A DNA stretch of 64,000 nt, from positions 434,001 through 498,000 of the forward strand of contig JAUKTV010000017.1 in NCBI GenBank assembly GCA_030549205.1, in the 5' to 3' direction. Below are positions 31,433 to 45,000 of this stretch, piece after piece. Source of the DNA: Apiosordaria backusii. Taxonomy: Eukaryota; Ascomycota; Sordariomycetes; Sordariales; Lasiosphaeriaceae. The position numbers were made by a program, and so were the translations under genes. Within the stretch, counting starts at the first letter, position 1; every line of letters starts with the position of its first letter. The notes beneath the pieces were generated by a model. That model did no database searches, was not told the origin of the DNA, and saw only the letters and a program-made list of their open reading frames with translations.

Positions 31433-34152
31433 ATGGCAAGCCCGGCGAAGAAGAGGAAACTTAATCCGGATACGAAAAAGGGTGCAGCGCCGGCCACCAA
31501 AGGAATACAGTACTTTTTTGCCAAACAACAGCAGAATGGAAAGACTGCATCTTCATCAACGGCAACTCCAGAGCCGCAGCAAAAAGGTTCACAGTCTGAG
31601 AAGTCCGAGGAGCAATTGACTGATGAAGAGTTAGCCAGAAAGCTTCAGGCTGAGTGGGATGCGGAGGTTCAGGCTGCCCAGCCATTGGCAGAGACAGGGC
31701 TGCCGGAGGTTGAAGAGCCCAAAACATCGCAATCTACTCCAGCTCCTCTATCACCACTGAAGCCATCCGTATCCTCCAAGGTTGAAACAGCAAATTTCAA
31801 GAACACTCTGTCACTGTCCTCTGTTGCGGCAGTGGAAGATCAAGTAACAGCGTCGATACCCCTGGATGAAAGCCCCTTGACATTTGATCCATCCAAATAC
31901 ATCCCTCAGTTACAAGAATCATGGGCTGCAGAAGGCGGCAAGGCATCATACGCCTTGCTTACGCGGTGTTTTGTTCTTGTCAGTAGTACCCAAAGCAGGA
32001 TCAAGATTGTCGACACGCTCGTCAACTGTCTTCGATTGCTTATTGAAGGTGATCCTTTCAGTCTGTTGCCTGCCGTATGGCTAGCCACCAATGCCATCTC
32101 ACCACCATACATTTCCATGGAGCTTGGTCTCGGTGGCTCAGCTATTTCCAAGGCACTCAAACAAGTATGCGGACTTGACAACCGGGCACTCAAGGCCATC
32201 TATGACAGACTAGGCGATCCGGGTGATGTTGCCTTTGAGGCAAAGAAAAAGCAGAGTTTCACTCTGAGGAAGCCGAAGCCATTGACTATCAAGGGTGTGT
32301 TTGAGTCTTTGGTCAAGATCGCAAAGACACAGGGCCAGGGCAGTGGAGACATTAAGCAACGTATTGTGGACAGGCTTTTGCAAGATGCTCGGGGAGGTGA
32401 GGAGAGTAGATATATTGTGCGCACGTTGTGCCAACATGTATGTCCCCCACCTTCGAAGCCCCTGTGGGCATAGCTAACATCTCATAGCTTCGGATCGGTG
32501 CTGTCAAAACAACTATGCTTATTGCTCTCTCGAGGGCCTTCCTTCTGTCAAAGCCACCCGGAGCTGACTTTCCTACCAGAGACCCCTCAGAGCTAGCAAA
32601 GCTCAAGAAGGAAGAACTGGCCGAAATATGGGCGAGAGGGGAGGAGCTCGTCAAAGCTTCCTTCGCTAGACACCCAGACTACAACGACCTCATCCCCGTT
32701 CTCCTTGAGATCGGCATATCAGAAGAACTGCCCATCCGCTGCGGTCTAAACCTCCACATCCCTCTCCGTCCCATGCTAGGCAGTATCACCCGCGACCTCC
32801 CCGAAATGCTCACCAAGCTCCAAGGCCGCGACTTCGCTTGCGAGTACAAATACGACGGCCAACGCGCACAAGTCCACTGCGACGCCGACGGCAAAGTCTC
32901 CATCTTCTCCCGCCATCTCGAGCTCATGACAGACAAATACCCCGACTTGGTCTCCCTCGTCCCCAAGATCAGAGGTGAAGACGTGCAGAGTTTTATCATG
33001 GAGGGCGAAGTCGTAGCGGTAGACCAAACCACCGGCGAGCTCAAAACCTTCCAGACCCTCGCCAACCGCGCCAGAAAAGACGTCGCGGTGGGGAGCATAA
33101 CGATCAACGTCTGCTTGTTTGCGTTTGATCTCATGTACCTCAACGGCCAACCCCTGCTTGACCGCCCCTTTCGCGAACGAAGGGACATGTTAAGGTCATT
33201 ATTCGTGGAAATCCCGCATCACTTCACCTGGGTCCAGAGTCTCGACGCGACGTCCCAAGACTCGGAAGCAGTCCTGTCCTTCTTCAAGTCCGCCCTAGAG
33301 GCAAAATGCGAGGGGATCATGGTCAAAATCCTAGATAACCTGCCCGATGTGCCATACGACGACGACCAATCTGCCGCTTTGGAGCTCCCTGATAATCAAG
33401 ACGAGGAGGACGAAGCAAAGCCTGCTAAAAGTAGAAAAGGAAAATCCAAAGCCACCACCGATCCCCCCCAACCACAAAAGAAATCCCGCCGAAAACCCCT
33501 CCTGGCAACCTACGAACCAGACAAGCGCCTCGACTCCTGGCTCAAAGTAAAAAAAGACTACTCCACCTCTCTTTCTTCCTCCGAAACCCTGGACTTGATC
33601 CCCATCGCAGCTTGGCACGGCCAAGGCCGAAAATCCCAGTGGTGGTCACCTTTCCTTTTGGCAGTCCGCAACGAAGACACGGGGAATCTGGAGGCGGTGT
33701 GCAAGTGCATGTCTGGCTTCGCTGATGCGTTTTACAAAGCTAACAGGGCATTCTACAACCCTGACGCCTCCTCGGACGATGGTGATGGTGATGGTGAGGC
33801 GGAGGGGAATAATACACTTGCCAAAAAACCGGGTTATGTCGAGTACTACGGCCCCGAACCGGACGTCTGGTTTAACCCCTGTGAGGTCTGGGAGGTGGCG
33901 TTTGCCGATGTGACGGTTAGTCCTACGTACACGGCCGCGATCGGGATGGTGTTTCAAGATAAAGGGTTGAGTTTGCGGTTTCCGAGGTTTGTGAGAAAGC
34001 GAGAGGATAAGGGCGTGGAGGAGGGGAGCACGAGCGGGTTTTTGGCTGGGTTGTATAGGAAGCAGGAGGCTGGTCCTAAGGGGCAGGTTGTGATGCAGAA
34101 GGAACAGGAGGGGGATATCATGGAGATTGATGGGGATGAGGAGGAAGAGTAA
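31433..34152 (+). CDS. CDC9: ATP-dependent DNA ligase I
   Basis: Seals nicks between Okazaki fragments and in repair, in the nucleus. 889 aa from exons 31433..32437 and 32488..34152, phase 0. N-terminus: basic KKRK at 6-9 and a PCNA-box-like TKGIQYFF (22-29) that lacks the usual first Gln. The DNA-binding domain follows (residues ~150-370, PPYISMELGLGGSAISKALK), then the nucleotidyltransferase motif CEYKYDGQRAQVH with the AMP-accepting Lys at about 456, the motif FIMEGEVVAVD, and LAAKCEGIMVK-like EGIMVKIL. The OB fold carries YEPDKRLDSWLKVKKDY, EPDVWFNPCEVWEV, SLRFPRF and RxREDK. Two acidic/basic insertions, ~45 residues before YEPDKRLDSW and ~20 before YGPEPDVWF, extend the protein relative to yeast; both look disordered. 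The gene converges on the epimerase with only 69 nt between stops. Confidence 0.96.
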
Positions 34153-34221
34153 TGATCATGTTTTTTATTACTTATTCATTCTGTTGGACTTGTTATCTGA
34201 GGCAGTTATGCAGATAAGAAT

Positions 34222-35323
34222 CTACTCCTTCCACGCCCTGTACACAATCCTCGTCCCGTACTTCTCCCCCTTCTTGAGCAGCATCTGGCTCTTCCACTCG
34301 TCCACATTCGCCGCGTTGACGTACCGGCTCGGCTCCACGCAGAACCCGCTTCTGGCAGCACGAGCAGGAATGCCCGCCACCTCAGGAACGTCGATGTATT
34401 TGCCGGTGTAGAACTGGAAGGCGGGCTCGGTGCTGAGGACCTCGAGGTGGATGTTGGTCTCGGGGTGGCTGGCGCTGACGAGCTTGGTCAGGGGCTCGGA
34501 GCGGGTGTCGATGGGGATGGAGGAAGCGGCCTCGTTGACGACGAAGCAATCGTCAATGTCTGGCTCTTGGGCCCCGAGGACAAAGGGGGTTTGGCCTTGG
34601 ACTTTGCTGAAAGGGGCGGGTCCGCCGGTGGGGATCCCGCCTTCGTCGACGGGGAGGTAGGTGTTGGTTGCGAGAGTGACTTTGGTGCCTTCGATTGAGG
34701 GGCCGCCCGTGAGGTTGAAGTAGCTGTTTGTTGGAAGCATAAGTCAGTAATCCAACATCTCTTGATTGTGTCTTTGTCTCTGGGGAAAAAACTTACGAGT
34801 GGTTCGTCATGTTGATCACCGTCTCATCCGCACCACCGACCAACTCAGCCTCGTACTCAATCCCCAGCACAACAACCTCCTTCCTATCCTGTACTTGCTT
34901 CCCAACAGTGTAAATAACCGTCGCCTCCACCGTCCCGGGGAAACCCTCATCGCCATCCTCGCTGGTCAACGCGAACTTGACGCTTTCTCCTCCTTCAATC
35001 TCGCCCACGCCGGGGATCGTCCTGATGCCAACGGGGGTGGGACCGTTCCAGATCCTCTTGCCCCAGCCGACGACACCTCCGTGGAGGTTGTTGACGCCAT
35101 TGTTGGCGGCGAGCTGGTACGTCTTGCCGCCGTTGAGGCTGTCGAGCTTGGCGTTGGAGATGCGGTTCGCGACGCGGCCGATCGTCTCGCCGAAGAAGGG
35201 GCCGTTGTGGGAGACGTAGAGCTCCTGCGTGGGGAAGCCCTGGACGATGTTGAGGCCGCCGACGCGGAGCTCTTGGATGATGGCACCCAGGGGGAGGAAG
35301 GAGGCTACTGGGGCGTCGGCCAT
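34222..35323 (-). CDS. Aldose 1-epimerase (galactose mutarotase)
   Basis: Interconverts alpha and beta anomers of glucose/galactose, cytosolic, first step of the Leloir pathway. 342 aa from exons 35323..34797 and 34723..34222; splicing makes NHSYFNLTGG. Catalytic residues are visible: His 81 in NNLHGG, His 175 in NHSYFNL and Glu 306 in FCVEPSRY; Arg 54 lies in GRVANRI. Length and order are those of the family. No other galactose genes are nearby, although the right end of the window carries sugar-degrading genes. Confidence 0.95.
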
Positions 35324-36011
35324 TTTTGTTGATACGGTGTTGTGTGTTTAGTGGTGGTTAGAGGATGGGAGGTGTGATGTCACTGGTCGGAGATGTTGAA
35401 ATCTACGAATGGGAGGGAGGAATTGGAGTAGTAATAGAAGCATGAGAAAGCTCAAGTTGGAGAGGGGGGGATGAGGAAAGATCAAATGGAAGTTGTGATG
35501 TCCCGCTTTCCCTCTCCGATCTCCCGCGCGACGGCTCACCGGGAGGCGCCATGGTTTACTTTGCTGACTCTGCTGGTCCTGGTCGCACTTGTCCCGCCGC
35601 GTGGGTGATTCTGAGGTTTTCGCGGTTACACATGACGACCGACAGTTGAACATAGGCTATTTCAGGCTAATATTGCTTGGGTCACAATGGCGGGGTTAAG
35701 CACCCGGCATGCCGGGCTTTACAGGGGGAAAGAGGGGTTAGGGTTGGCTGTCCGATGAGGTTGCATTCAGGGGTAAAAGGGGTGATTCACGTCTGAGTTA
35801 CAACATCAACTACTTCGGCAGAGACTTGGTGGGAGAATTGACTCCCAGATCCTAATCAACAAGAGTCGTGCACGCTGGACTCAAACATTAATAATACATG
35901 GCTAACTACACACCTACTTCGAGAACAAAAATTGTCCAGGGCTTTTTCTTTATTTAGAAGTTGAGGTGGATGGCAATTAGATGTGGTTCGTGTGGAGCGA
36001 TATGTGGAGGG
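35324..36011. other. Spacer upstream of the epimerase
   Basis: 5' flank of the epimerase and 3' flank of the next minus-strand gene. No gene seen. Confidence 0.5.
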
Positions 36012-36819
36012 TCAGAGGGCCGTGGTGTTGGAATACGGCGATCCGGTGTTGGCTGTAGCCAGGTGGAACGCGTGAACGGCCTGACGAAAGTGCGTGTCGA
36101 CTTGGGCTTTCTGGTTCGCAGTTTGCGAGGAATAAGACGCGTTGGTGGGGAAGATGGCCATGAGCTGATAAAGCAAAGCATCTACGACACAGGCAACCTC
36201 GCGAACGGCGGCAGGGATACGGAATTCGGCTTGCTTATCGAGGACGATCAGGACAGGAGCAGATTCGGTAACGGAGTCCATCAACTCAAACAGTCCTTGA
36301 ACAAACTGAAGATCAAGGAACAAAAGTCAGATATCAGTGCTCACAATTTCACCAGAAAATTGGTGGAGATGTCGAGAAGCCTGAACTTACGTTTGAGTAG
36401 GCTTCATAGATCAGCTGCTGGTCTGCCTGGTCGGTCACCACCGAAGACCGGATCATGACCGAGATGTTCGAGAGACAAGAGTCGGAAATATCATTGAATT
36501 CGTCAAGGATATCCTGTCAAATATTTGTGTAGGGTTAGCGTTGTGCAAGGTGCAACCAACAGAAGAAACCCTGAGAGCGTCGGGGATCTTGGGGCTGAGC
36601 AGCGCATACCTGAAAAGGTCCCGGATTTCTCTTTTGCGCAACAATATTTACGAGATCTTTCAGGTCGAATGCCATACGAGCAAGGCTGTGGCAAGCGACC
36701 GTGATCTCTGCGGGGGACATGGCTGCGCTCGCCGGAGCCACAGCCACGAGCAGCCCGAAGAGGACCACGAACAAGGCCCACAAAACATTTCCAACTCGAA
36801 CTGACAAATGAAACATCAT
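36012..36819 (-). CDS. Small secreted protein, UVI-1-like (tentative)
   Basis: 208 aa from three exons, 36819..36610, 36513..36391 and 36305..36012, each junction GT-AG and phase 0. A clear signal peptide (VLWALFVVLFGLLVAVAPASA, residues ~12-32) is followed by an all-helical mature part: PAEITVACHSLARMAFDLKDLV, DILDEFNDISDSCLSNISVM, FVQGLFELMDSVTESAPVL, VREVACVVDALLYQLMAIFP. Three Cys are in the mature chain (TVACHS, DSCLS, VACVV). The helix pattern recalls the fungal UVI-1 / hydrophobic-surface-binding protein group of secreted proteins; this is a weak family assignment. It likely sits in the wall or medium. It lies upstream of the alpha-glucan synthase gene but is transcribed away from it. 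Confidence 0.7.
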
Positions 36820-39017
36820 GGTGGTTGAATGAGCGACTAGAAGTTATGAAGAAAGAATGGACGAGGGCGATCGACAGACCCTCAACTCAACGGTGGCAGC
36901 GTGAAGACGCGAAGAAGGAGTGACTGTGAGTGAGATGTTTTGCAGTGACACGGAAAAAGGGAGTGAAAAGAAACACGTCTCCGAGAACGGTAAGCTGACC
37001 ACTTACACAAGCGCTGTGCATAGACACATACTCGTATCGACATGAACACTCCGCACTGACCATGACCTCGGGCTGTTGGCCAAGTGGTGACCGACGGCGA
37101 GACCTTCTCGCCCACGCTCTCGGGACCAGGGGAAGGTTTGGAAAATCGGTCAACCGAATTGGGATCAATGCAAGGTCCAGGGGTCAAAACTTTTCTTTTC
37201 CTTCGACAAGGCAGATTCTGGTGGGTGTGTTGGATATGCATCTCTGCCATGGCAGGATGCTGACTGCTACGAATTCACCAGTGAGGGGGCATTATGACAG
37301 CCACATGAGACGGGAACATACATAGATTTCAGAAGCCAGAGCGTCGGGTCGAAGTCCGTCCGAGGCGGGACACATCAAACTCTTCCCGTGGTGGCGGGAT
37401 TGGGAGCCAGTCATTGGTGTGATTCCCAATTTGGTTATCTCTGCGGCGGTTGTTGACGATGGGAAGGAAAGCGGCACACGGGATTTCAAGGCTCTTATCT
37501 TGCAGTTTGTCTGGGATCGGTGGGTTACCTCAGCAGGATCCCAGCAGATGCGGCTGAACAGCGCTGTCTTTTTTCGGCCCAGGGAGTCAGCCCTAGCGCT
37601 AACTGTGGTATACACTATTGCCTATCTGAAACAGGATCGACAATGTGACGCTGTGGAAGGACTGTACTGTAGGGAACGACGACGACATACATACAGAAGA
37701 TACCAAAACGGCAAATGCCGGACCCAAATACTACCTTTTGCCAAGAGGCTGGACCACAGGCGTGCTATCCATGTACAAGCCGGAAATAGGTAAGCTGATG
37801 AGGCTCGGTGTAATCTGATGAACTTGTTGCATGCTGTGTAACAAGATACCAGTAAGAAATGAAGCGAGAAGAAATGTCAGAAATCAAGTACCTCAAGTAT
37901 CAGAAAGACTGACTGGAGTCACTGGACAGAGCGGCTGGAAAGGGCGGAGAACAGAGTCTTATCTATCTGAAGTGGATACCAAGGTGTCGAGCGGAAGGAG
38001 TGGCTGGATCAGAATCAGGGCGGTGTCAGTTCTCTGGCAGGTGCCGACACATGGTATCAGATTGTGAGCTTGATGATGCAGGGGCAATGTGCGTTTGTTT
38101 TTTCGAATGCAGGTACGGAAGCTATCAGTCCAATCGGTTCTTCCGGTCTGACCTCTGTTGCCATCAACACAGTGACGGGATGTCTGCCTGTCCCGTTCTC
38201 GACTTCGACTCTTCCACATACGGGATTGGATGCGAAGGCACGTCGTCCTTCAGAGTACGTACCTATCGATTGTTCCTGCATGACGCCTTCATCATCGAAA
38301 CTTGTGTAAGCCCTGTGTGACTCTAAAACCACCAACACCAACTTACCAAGCCCTGAGCTCTGTTTGCGAGAACCCAACAGCTAATTGATTACATAGCGAA
38401 CTATTTTTCATTTCTATCAAATCCTTCAATGATCCGAGAAAAAGATGCTTCCATTTGTGTATCGTCGAACCCAAAGAGAAGGATCAGTGTTACCGACATT
38501 GCCAGCCTGCTCGCGGCCCGCCCACCAAGAATACGGCCACACCCAGGGACGCTGTGGTGACCCGTTGAAACCGCCATAGTGGGTCACCTCTATCCTTGAC
38601 TCCCACTTTTCTGTGTGACTAAACGGGATAAGGAGGCTCTCATGCTTGGACCCGCTGTGCAGGGAATGTGCTCTGAGATGATGAGAAACATCAGTCAGAA
38701 GGATGCATCCCACGCGCTGTGACCAGGGACAAGCGGCGATATTCAACCCCCGTCCTCACCCAACTCTTCTTTCCCATGGGAGGCGGTTAGGGACTGGCCT
38801 CAGGCTGGATGTGCTCAGGAGGCACCCGGGGGGTCTGTGAGAACTGAATATGGAAGACTGATGTCCCAGTTCCCCAACTGGAACATCTTTCCTTGGGTGA
38901 TCTCTTCTTGTCTTGCTTTTGCGTCTTGCACCCTCACACTCTTTGCATGTGGTGCGCCACCCACATCCGTTCTTTTCATCTCACACTCTTTCGTGGCAGT
39001 CTTCGTTTTCTTTCATC
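36820..39017. other. 2.2-kb divergent promoter region of ags1
   Basis: No gene supported. The last ~130 nt before the ATG are CT-rich (CTTTCCTT, CTCACACTCTTTC), typical of a strong fungal promoter. Only short chance frames occur. Confidence 0.5.
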
Positions 39018-42000
39018 ATGATGGGTGTATCGGTGCAGTCATTCTTTCTTGTCTCTCTTTTTGCTGTTTCCAGTCTCTCTCTCCCATATCTGCCAGAATA
39101 TGAAGAATACAACCTCAACCAAAACAAGACCGCCAGGACGCCCCTCGACTATTGGGGAGAATGGCCAGACCATCAGTTCCAACCATCCCCAGAAAACTGG
39201 CGAATGCCATTCTACTCTCTCTTTCTTGACAGATTTGTTAACGGCGACCCATCAAACGATAACGCCAATGGCACGGCATTCGAGGTCGACATTCTTTCAA
39301 CCCAGCTGCGGGCCGGCGGCGATGTAACCGGCCTCATGGATACGCTTGACTATCTTCAAGGCATGGGCATCAAGGTCAGTTGGCCCCCTCACGGTGAACC
39401 TGGAGTACTGTCACTGACACGACATAGTCAATCTACATTTGCGGCAGCCCATTCATCAACCAACCATGGTCTGCCGATTCGTTCAGTCCTTTGGACTTGA
39501 CACTTCTTGACCAGCACTTTGGAACAATTGCTGCTTGGAGAAAGGCCATCGAGGAAATCCACCGGCGTGGCATGTATGTCATCTTCGAAAATACGATCTC
39601 AACAATGGGTGACTTGATCGGGTTCGAAGGATATCTCAACACCACAACTCCTTTCAGCTTCACCGAACACAACGCAGTATGGAAGTCACCCAGACGATAC
39701 TGGGATTTCCCACTTGGCGAGGATATGGTCGAGTGCGAATATCCACGCTTTTGGGATGAGCATGGAAAACCTATCGGGGATGATGTGATGTCCAAGATGA
39801 CCACTTGTCGGACAAGCGACTTTGATCAGGTATGGGAATCAATATCCTTCGCAGGAGATTCTTGGGTTGGCTAACATCACACAGTATGGTGACGTCGAGT
39901 CCTTTGGCAAGTACCCCGAATGGCAGAAACAGCTGTCAAAGTTCGGCTTTGTCCAAGATCGTTTGCGCGAGTGGCGGCCGAGTGTCCTTGACAAGATTAA
40001 GTTGTTCTCTTGCATGACGATTGCCAGTCTCGATATCGATGGCTTCCGTATCGACAAGGGTCTCACCATCACACTGGATGCTCAAGCAGACTGGTCCGAG
40101 TACATCAGAGGTTGTGCCAAGAAGTATGGCAAGGACAACTTCTTCATCCCGGGCGAGATCGTTGGCGGAAATGCCCTGGGCGCTCTCTACTATGGCCGAG
40201 GGAAAGAACCTCCCATGTTTGCGGCGACAGTCGAGGAGAGCTACAATGCAACAAACGAAACAAGCCCGTCCTCGCACATTCGCACAGCGCAAGCTCTGGA
40301 CTCGGCCTGCTTTCACTACTCTGCTTATCGCGCTTTGACAAGATTTCTTGGCATCGATGGCGAGTATGGCGCCGAAATGGATACCCGGATCAGTTGGGCA
40401 GAGGGGTGGCAGGACATGCTCATGACAACTGACTTCATCAATGCCAACACTGGAAAGTTCGATCCACGTCACATGTTTGGCGTGTCCAACCAAGATGTCT
40501 TCCGCTGGCCTTCGATACAAAACGGAACTCACAAGTACTTGGTTGGGGCGTTCATCATGTCTCTTTTGATGCCTGGCATCCCTATTGTCAACTGGGGCGA
40601 AGAGCAGGCGTTTTATGTGTTGGAAAACATCGCCGGCAACTACCTTTACGGGCGTCAACCCATGACTTCCACAAACGCCTGGGAGCTTCACGGCTGCTAC
40701 AAGGTTGGGTCTGAGAAGTACTTCAACTTTCCACTTGACGCGGCTCTGTATGGCTGCGACGACCCCAATGTCAGTCTCGACCATCGCGACCCTTCGCATC
40801 CAATTCGAGCAGTGGTGAAGAGGTTCCTAGAACTCCGAACAGTCTACCCGGCGCTAAATGACGGCTTTGAGATGTACCAGTTGTCCAACTATACCAATTG
40901 GATCTATCTCCCAGGTTCCAACGGTACTGGAACTGAGCTTGGCCTGTGGAGTTACGTCAGGATGCCCCATCAACAACTTCAAGATTTTTCATCGTTGCCT
41001 CATGGAGAAGATCTGGTCTGGTTACTGCTAGGAAATGAAAACAGAACGATCGACTATAAGTTCAACTGCTCGGACCCGCAGACTGCTCTTTTGTCAGCCT
41101 TCGGGGCCGGTGCCACCGTGAGAAACCTTCTGTACCCCTACGAGGAATACACACTCGAGCCATCCGCCAAGAGAATCGACAACAGCGATGAAGAGTTATT
41201 CCACGGATGCTTGAGTGAGCTCAGCTTTCCTGCCTGGGGTTTCAAGGCTCTTGTTCCCGTCGAAAGTTGGGTCGGCCCAGCCCCAGTCATCACAGAATTC
41301 TTGCCCGGCCACGACTACCGCTTGGAGTCTTCCAAGGACGGCAAAACATCAGTTGAGATACAAATCCGATTTTCCCAGGAGATGGATTGCGAGGCTGTTT
41401 TCAACTCTATCGAGATTACATCCAATTCAGTCGGCGGTGCAGTTGCGTCGCTCAATAGGGGATCTCTCAGGTGCAAAAAGCTGGATGTCAACGAAAATTC
41501 CACAAAGTATGTCGGGCAGGTGGCATCGGTATGGGAATTCGCAGCCACAATCAATTCCATTCCCGATGGCATTCATCGCATCACAGTACGCAACGCAACC
41601 GACAAAGCTGGCACGAGCAGCACAGGCTCGACAGATCACTTTCTGATACGAGTCGGTCCCCTTGACAACCCCATGGTTTTCCCCCGACACGCCAACTACT
41701 CCAAAGAGCTCGTGTATTCCGGAGGAGACGACATCTTTGTTCGTCATAGGGCAGCTGGTGCCACCAAATTCCGGTGTTCTCAGACGTGGAGCTCGAATTG
41801 GACTCCGTGGCTTGATTACACAGGTGAAGATTACAAACTACCACCGAAGAACTGGACGGGCACAAACCTTCAAGCATGGTCAGGCGAGCATGTCGTTTGC
41901 CAGTATTACAGCAAGCTTGCTGGAAGCAGTCATCATCAACAAGAAGGTGACTTGGATGCCTCCAACCTGCCACGGCGCTTTCCCCATCTGTTTATCAACG

Positions 42001-45000
42001 GCCACTTCAATGCATTTGGCTTTGACGCGGGAATTCCCAATAAGATGCTCCAGAAGGCAGATACTGGTGTTTGGTCTGTGGATATCATGGCTGAATGGCC
42101 CACAGCGCTGCAGTTCAATGTTTGGGGGCTGAACCCTGATGGTCTTCCCGATCAGACATGGATTTTCGGCGATGTCAACTTCGACTATGTGCTTGACAGA
42201 CTCCCACCTGGATCCCTGAGACAAAATGTTGTCAACATCACCGAGTCTCCTCCTGCCCCATACGTGGGGTGGCGGTTTGAAGTCGACGATGCCACCATGA
42301 GGTACAGCAAGTTTCCAGCTGGGAGCAGGGTACGACAAATCACGATCTTCTCGCTCATGTGGGTATTACCGTTACTCACTGGGTGGATTGTCGTCTTCAC
42401 TTTTACTGGGTCTTTCTACAAGGTCAAACACAATATCTCAGGGGCTGTGGCCAAGAACGGGAGACTGTCTGAAAAGCTCCGTCAGGTCTTTGAAATGAAG
42501 GAGAAGCCGCTCTCTCGACCTAGTCGGCCCTCGTCTGACGTGTCGTCTATTGGTGGCCCGACGCGACCAGGGACTTCACACACCACCAACAGAGGACTGA
42601 ATGGCCAGGGTCTCCATATGGATATTGGAGCGCCCCGCAAGAAGGCTCTCATTGCCACAATGGAGTATGACATTGAGGACTGGAAGATCAAGATCAAGAT
42701 CGGCGGTCTTGGTGTCATGGCACAGTTGATGGGGAAAGCTCTCGGCCATCTGGACATTATTTGGGTGGTCCCCTGCGTCGGCGGACTCCAGAATGACTAC
42801 CCCAATGGGTACCCGATCGATCAACGCGCTGAGCCGATGGAGATCACAATCCTTGGCTCTCAGTACAATGTCGATGTTCAATACCACACCCTCCGCAATA
42901 TCACCTACGTCCTGCTTGATGCACCTGTTTTTCGTCTTCAAACGCCCGCCAACCCGTACCCTGAGCGTATGGATGACCTCGATAGCGCGATCTATTACTC
43001 GGCTTGGAACCAGTGCATCGCCGAGGCATTGAAGCGCTTCAACCCCGATATTTACCATATCAATGATTTCCACGGCGCCCTGGCTCCGCTTTACCTACTC
43101 CCTCGCGTCATTCCTTGCTGCCTTTCTCTTCACAACGCCGAGTTCCAGGGCATGTGGAGTCTGGGAACAAAAGAGGAGAAGGATGAGGTGTGCAAGGTTT
43201 TCAACCTCGACGAAAAGGTCGTGGAACGATTTGTGCAGTTTGGAGAGGTCTTCAACCTACTGCACGCAGGAGCCAGTTATCTGAGGGAGTTCCAACACGG
43301 ATTTGGAGCAGTGGGCGTCTCCAAAAAGTACGGCAAGCGGAGCTTTGCCCGATACCCCATTTTCTGGGGCCTTTCCAAGATTGGGAGCCTTCCGAATCCA
43401 GATCCCTCTGATACAGCTGAATGGTCCCCCGAGCTTGAGGCTGCCTCGCAAGCAGAAGAGGTTCACATTGATACCGAGTTTGAAGCAAAGCGTGCGGGGC
43501 TACGACGGCAAGCTCAGGAATGGGCTGGTCTTAAACAAGATGCGGGTGCTGAACTGTTTGTCTTTGTGGGCCGGTGGTCCATGCAAAAGGGGGTGGATAT
43601 CATTGCGGATGTGTTTCCATCTGTCCTTGAACAGAATCCAAAGGTGCAGTTGATCGCCATCGGGCCAGTGATTGATCTGTACGGGAAGTTGGCCGCCATT
43701 AAATTGGGGAGGCTTATGGAGCAATATCCTGGTCGAGTGTTCTCCAAGCCGGAATTTACACAGTTACCACCATACATTTTCAGTGGAGCTGAGTTCGCAC
43801 TTATACCCTCTCGCGATGAGCCTTTTGGGTTGGTGGCAGTAGAATTTGGAAGAAAGGGGGCTTTGGGGTTGGGGGCTCGTGTTGGTAAGTGGTTTCTTTG
43901 ACAGTGTCTTTAGGTAAGTTGTTGTTTGTAGAAAATGCTAACAAGTTTCAGGTGGCCTTGGAAACATGCCTGGGTGGTACTACACCGTCGAATCAACATC
44001 TGCCAAACATCTGATCAGTCAGTTCAAAGATGCCATCGAAGGAGCCCTGGCTTCAGACGCCGACACCCGTGCGAAGATGAGAGCCGTGTCTGCCAAGCAA
44101 CGGTTCCCAGTGGCGAGATGGGTGGAAGAGATCAGCGAGCTTCACAGCACCTCAATTCTGAAATCTCAAAAGCACCGGGACAAGCCAGACCACTTACGGC
44201 TTGTTGGGCTCTCAAGAACCAATCTCTCCCGTTCAGCATCCCCCACTCCAACAGAGATGCAGTCGGGTCGGCCCGTAACACCTACCTCTTTCCTCACACC
44301 TGGCTACAACGGTTTACCGTCAGCCGGAAGAAGCCCTATTTCCGATGCAGGAGCCTGGCCCCTTGTCCCTCCACTTCCATTCCCAGGCCAGAACCGAAGG
44401 TACTCGGGTGTGTCTATCCGATCGGTCACCAAGGGCCGCAAGGACTTTGCCCTTCAAAAGGTCGACCCGTTCTTCACGGATGCCGATGGTGAATACACAG
44501 GCGAATTCCAAAAGATGTTGACCAACCTGGATCTCAAGTCGTCAGAGACTGATCTCTGCATCGAGCAATATCTTGTTCGGTCTGAAAAGCAATGGTTTCA
44601 AGACTATAAGAGCGCCAAGTTTGGCCTGTCATCGTCCCGCAACGCATCCAAGGTTACTCTTGTGGAGCCGCCTTCACCAGGCATTGTCCATCCACACTTT
44701 TTGGATGTCCCATCCCGCCCTGCAAGCCCATACACCCCAAGCATTGCATCGTCTGTATACTCGGCCGAGGATGGCGATGAGATGCAAGCCAGTCACGAAC
44801 AGTATGTGTCGACTTTTGAGACCGAGGATACGCCACCAACAGCACATGCGACTGCGATACAGAAGTTCATGCTTCGCAAGGTGTTTGATTGGCCGATCTA
44901 CACCATCATTCTGGCCTTTGGACAGATTCTCGCCGCCAACTCATACCAAATCTCCTTGCTCAATGGCGAGCAGGGTCAAACAGCTGGAACACTCTACACT

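Noticed and set aside
37419..38320. Several 80-125-codon frames in the ags1 promoter region
   Set aside because: No domain or consistent exon joining; treated as spacer.
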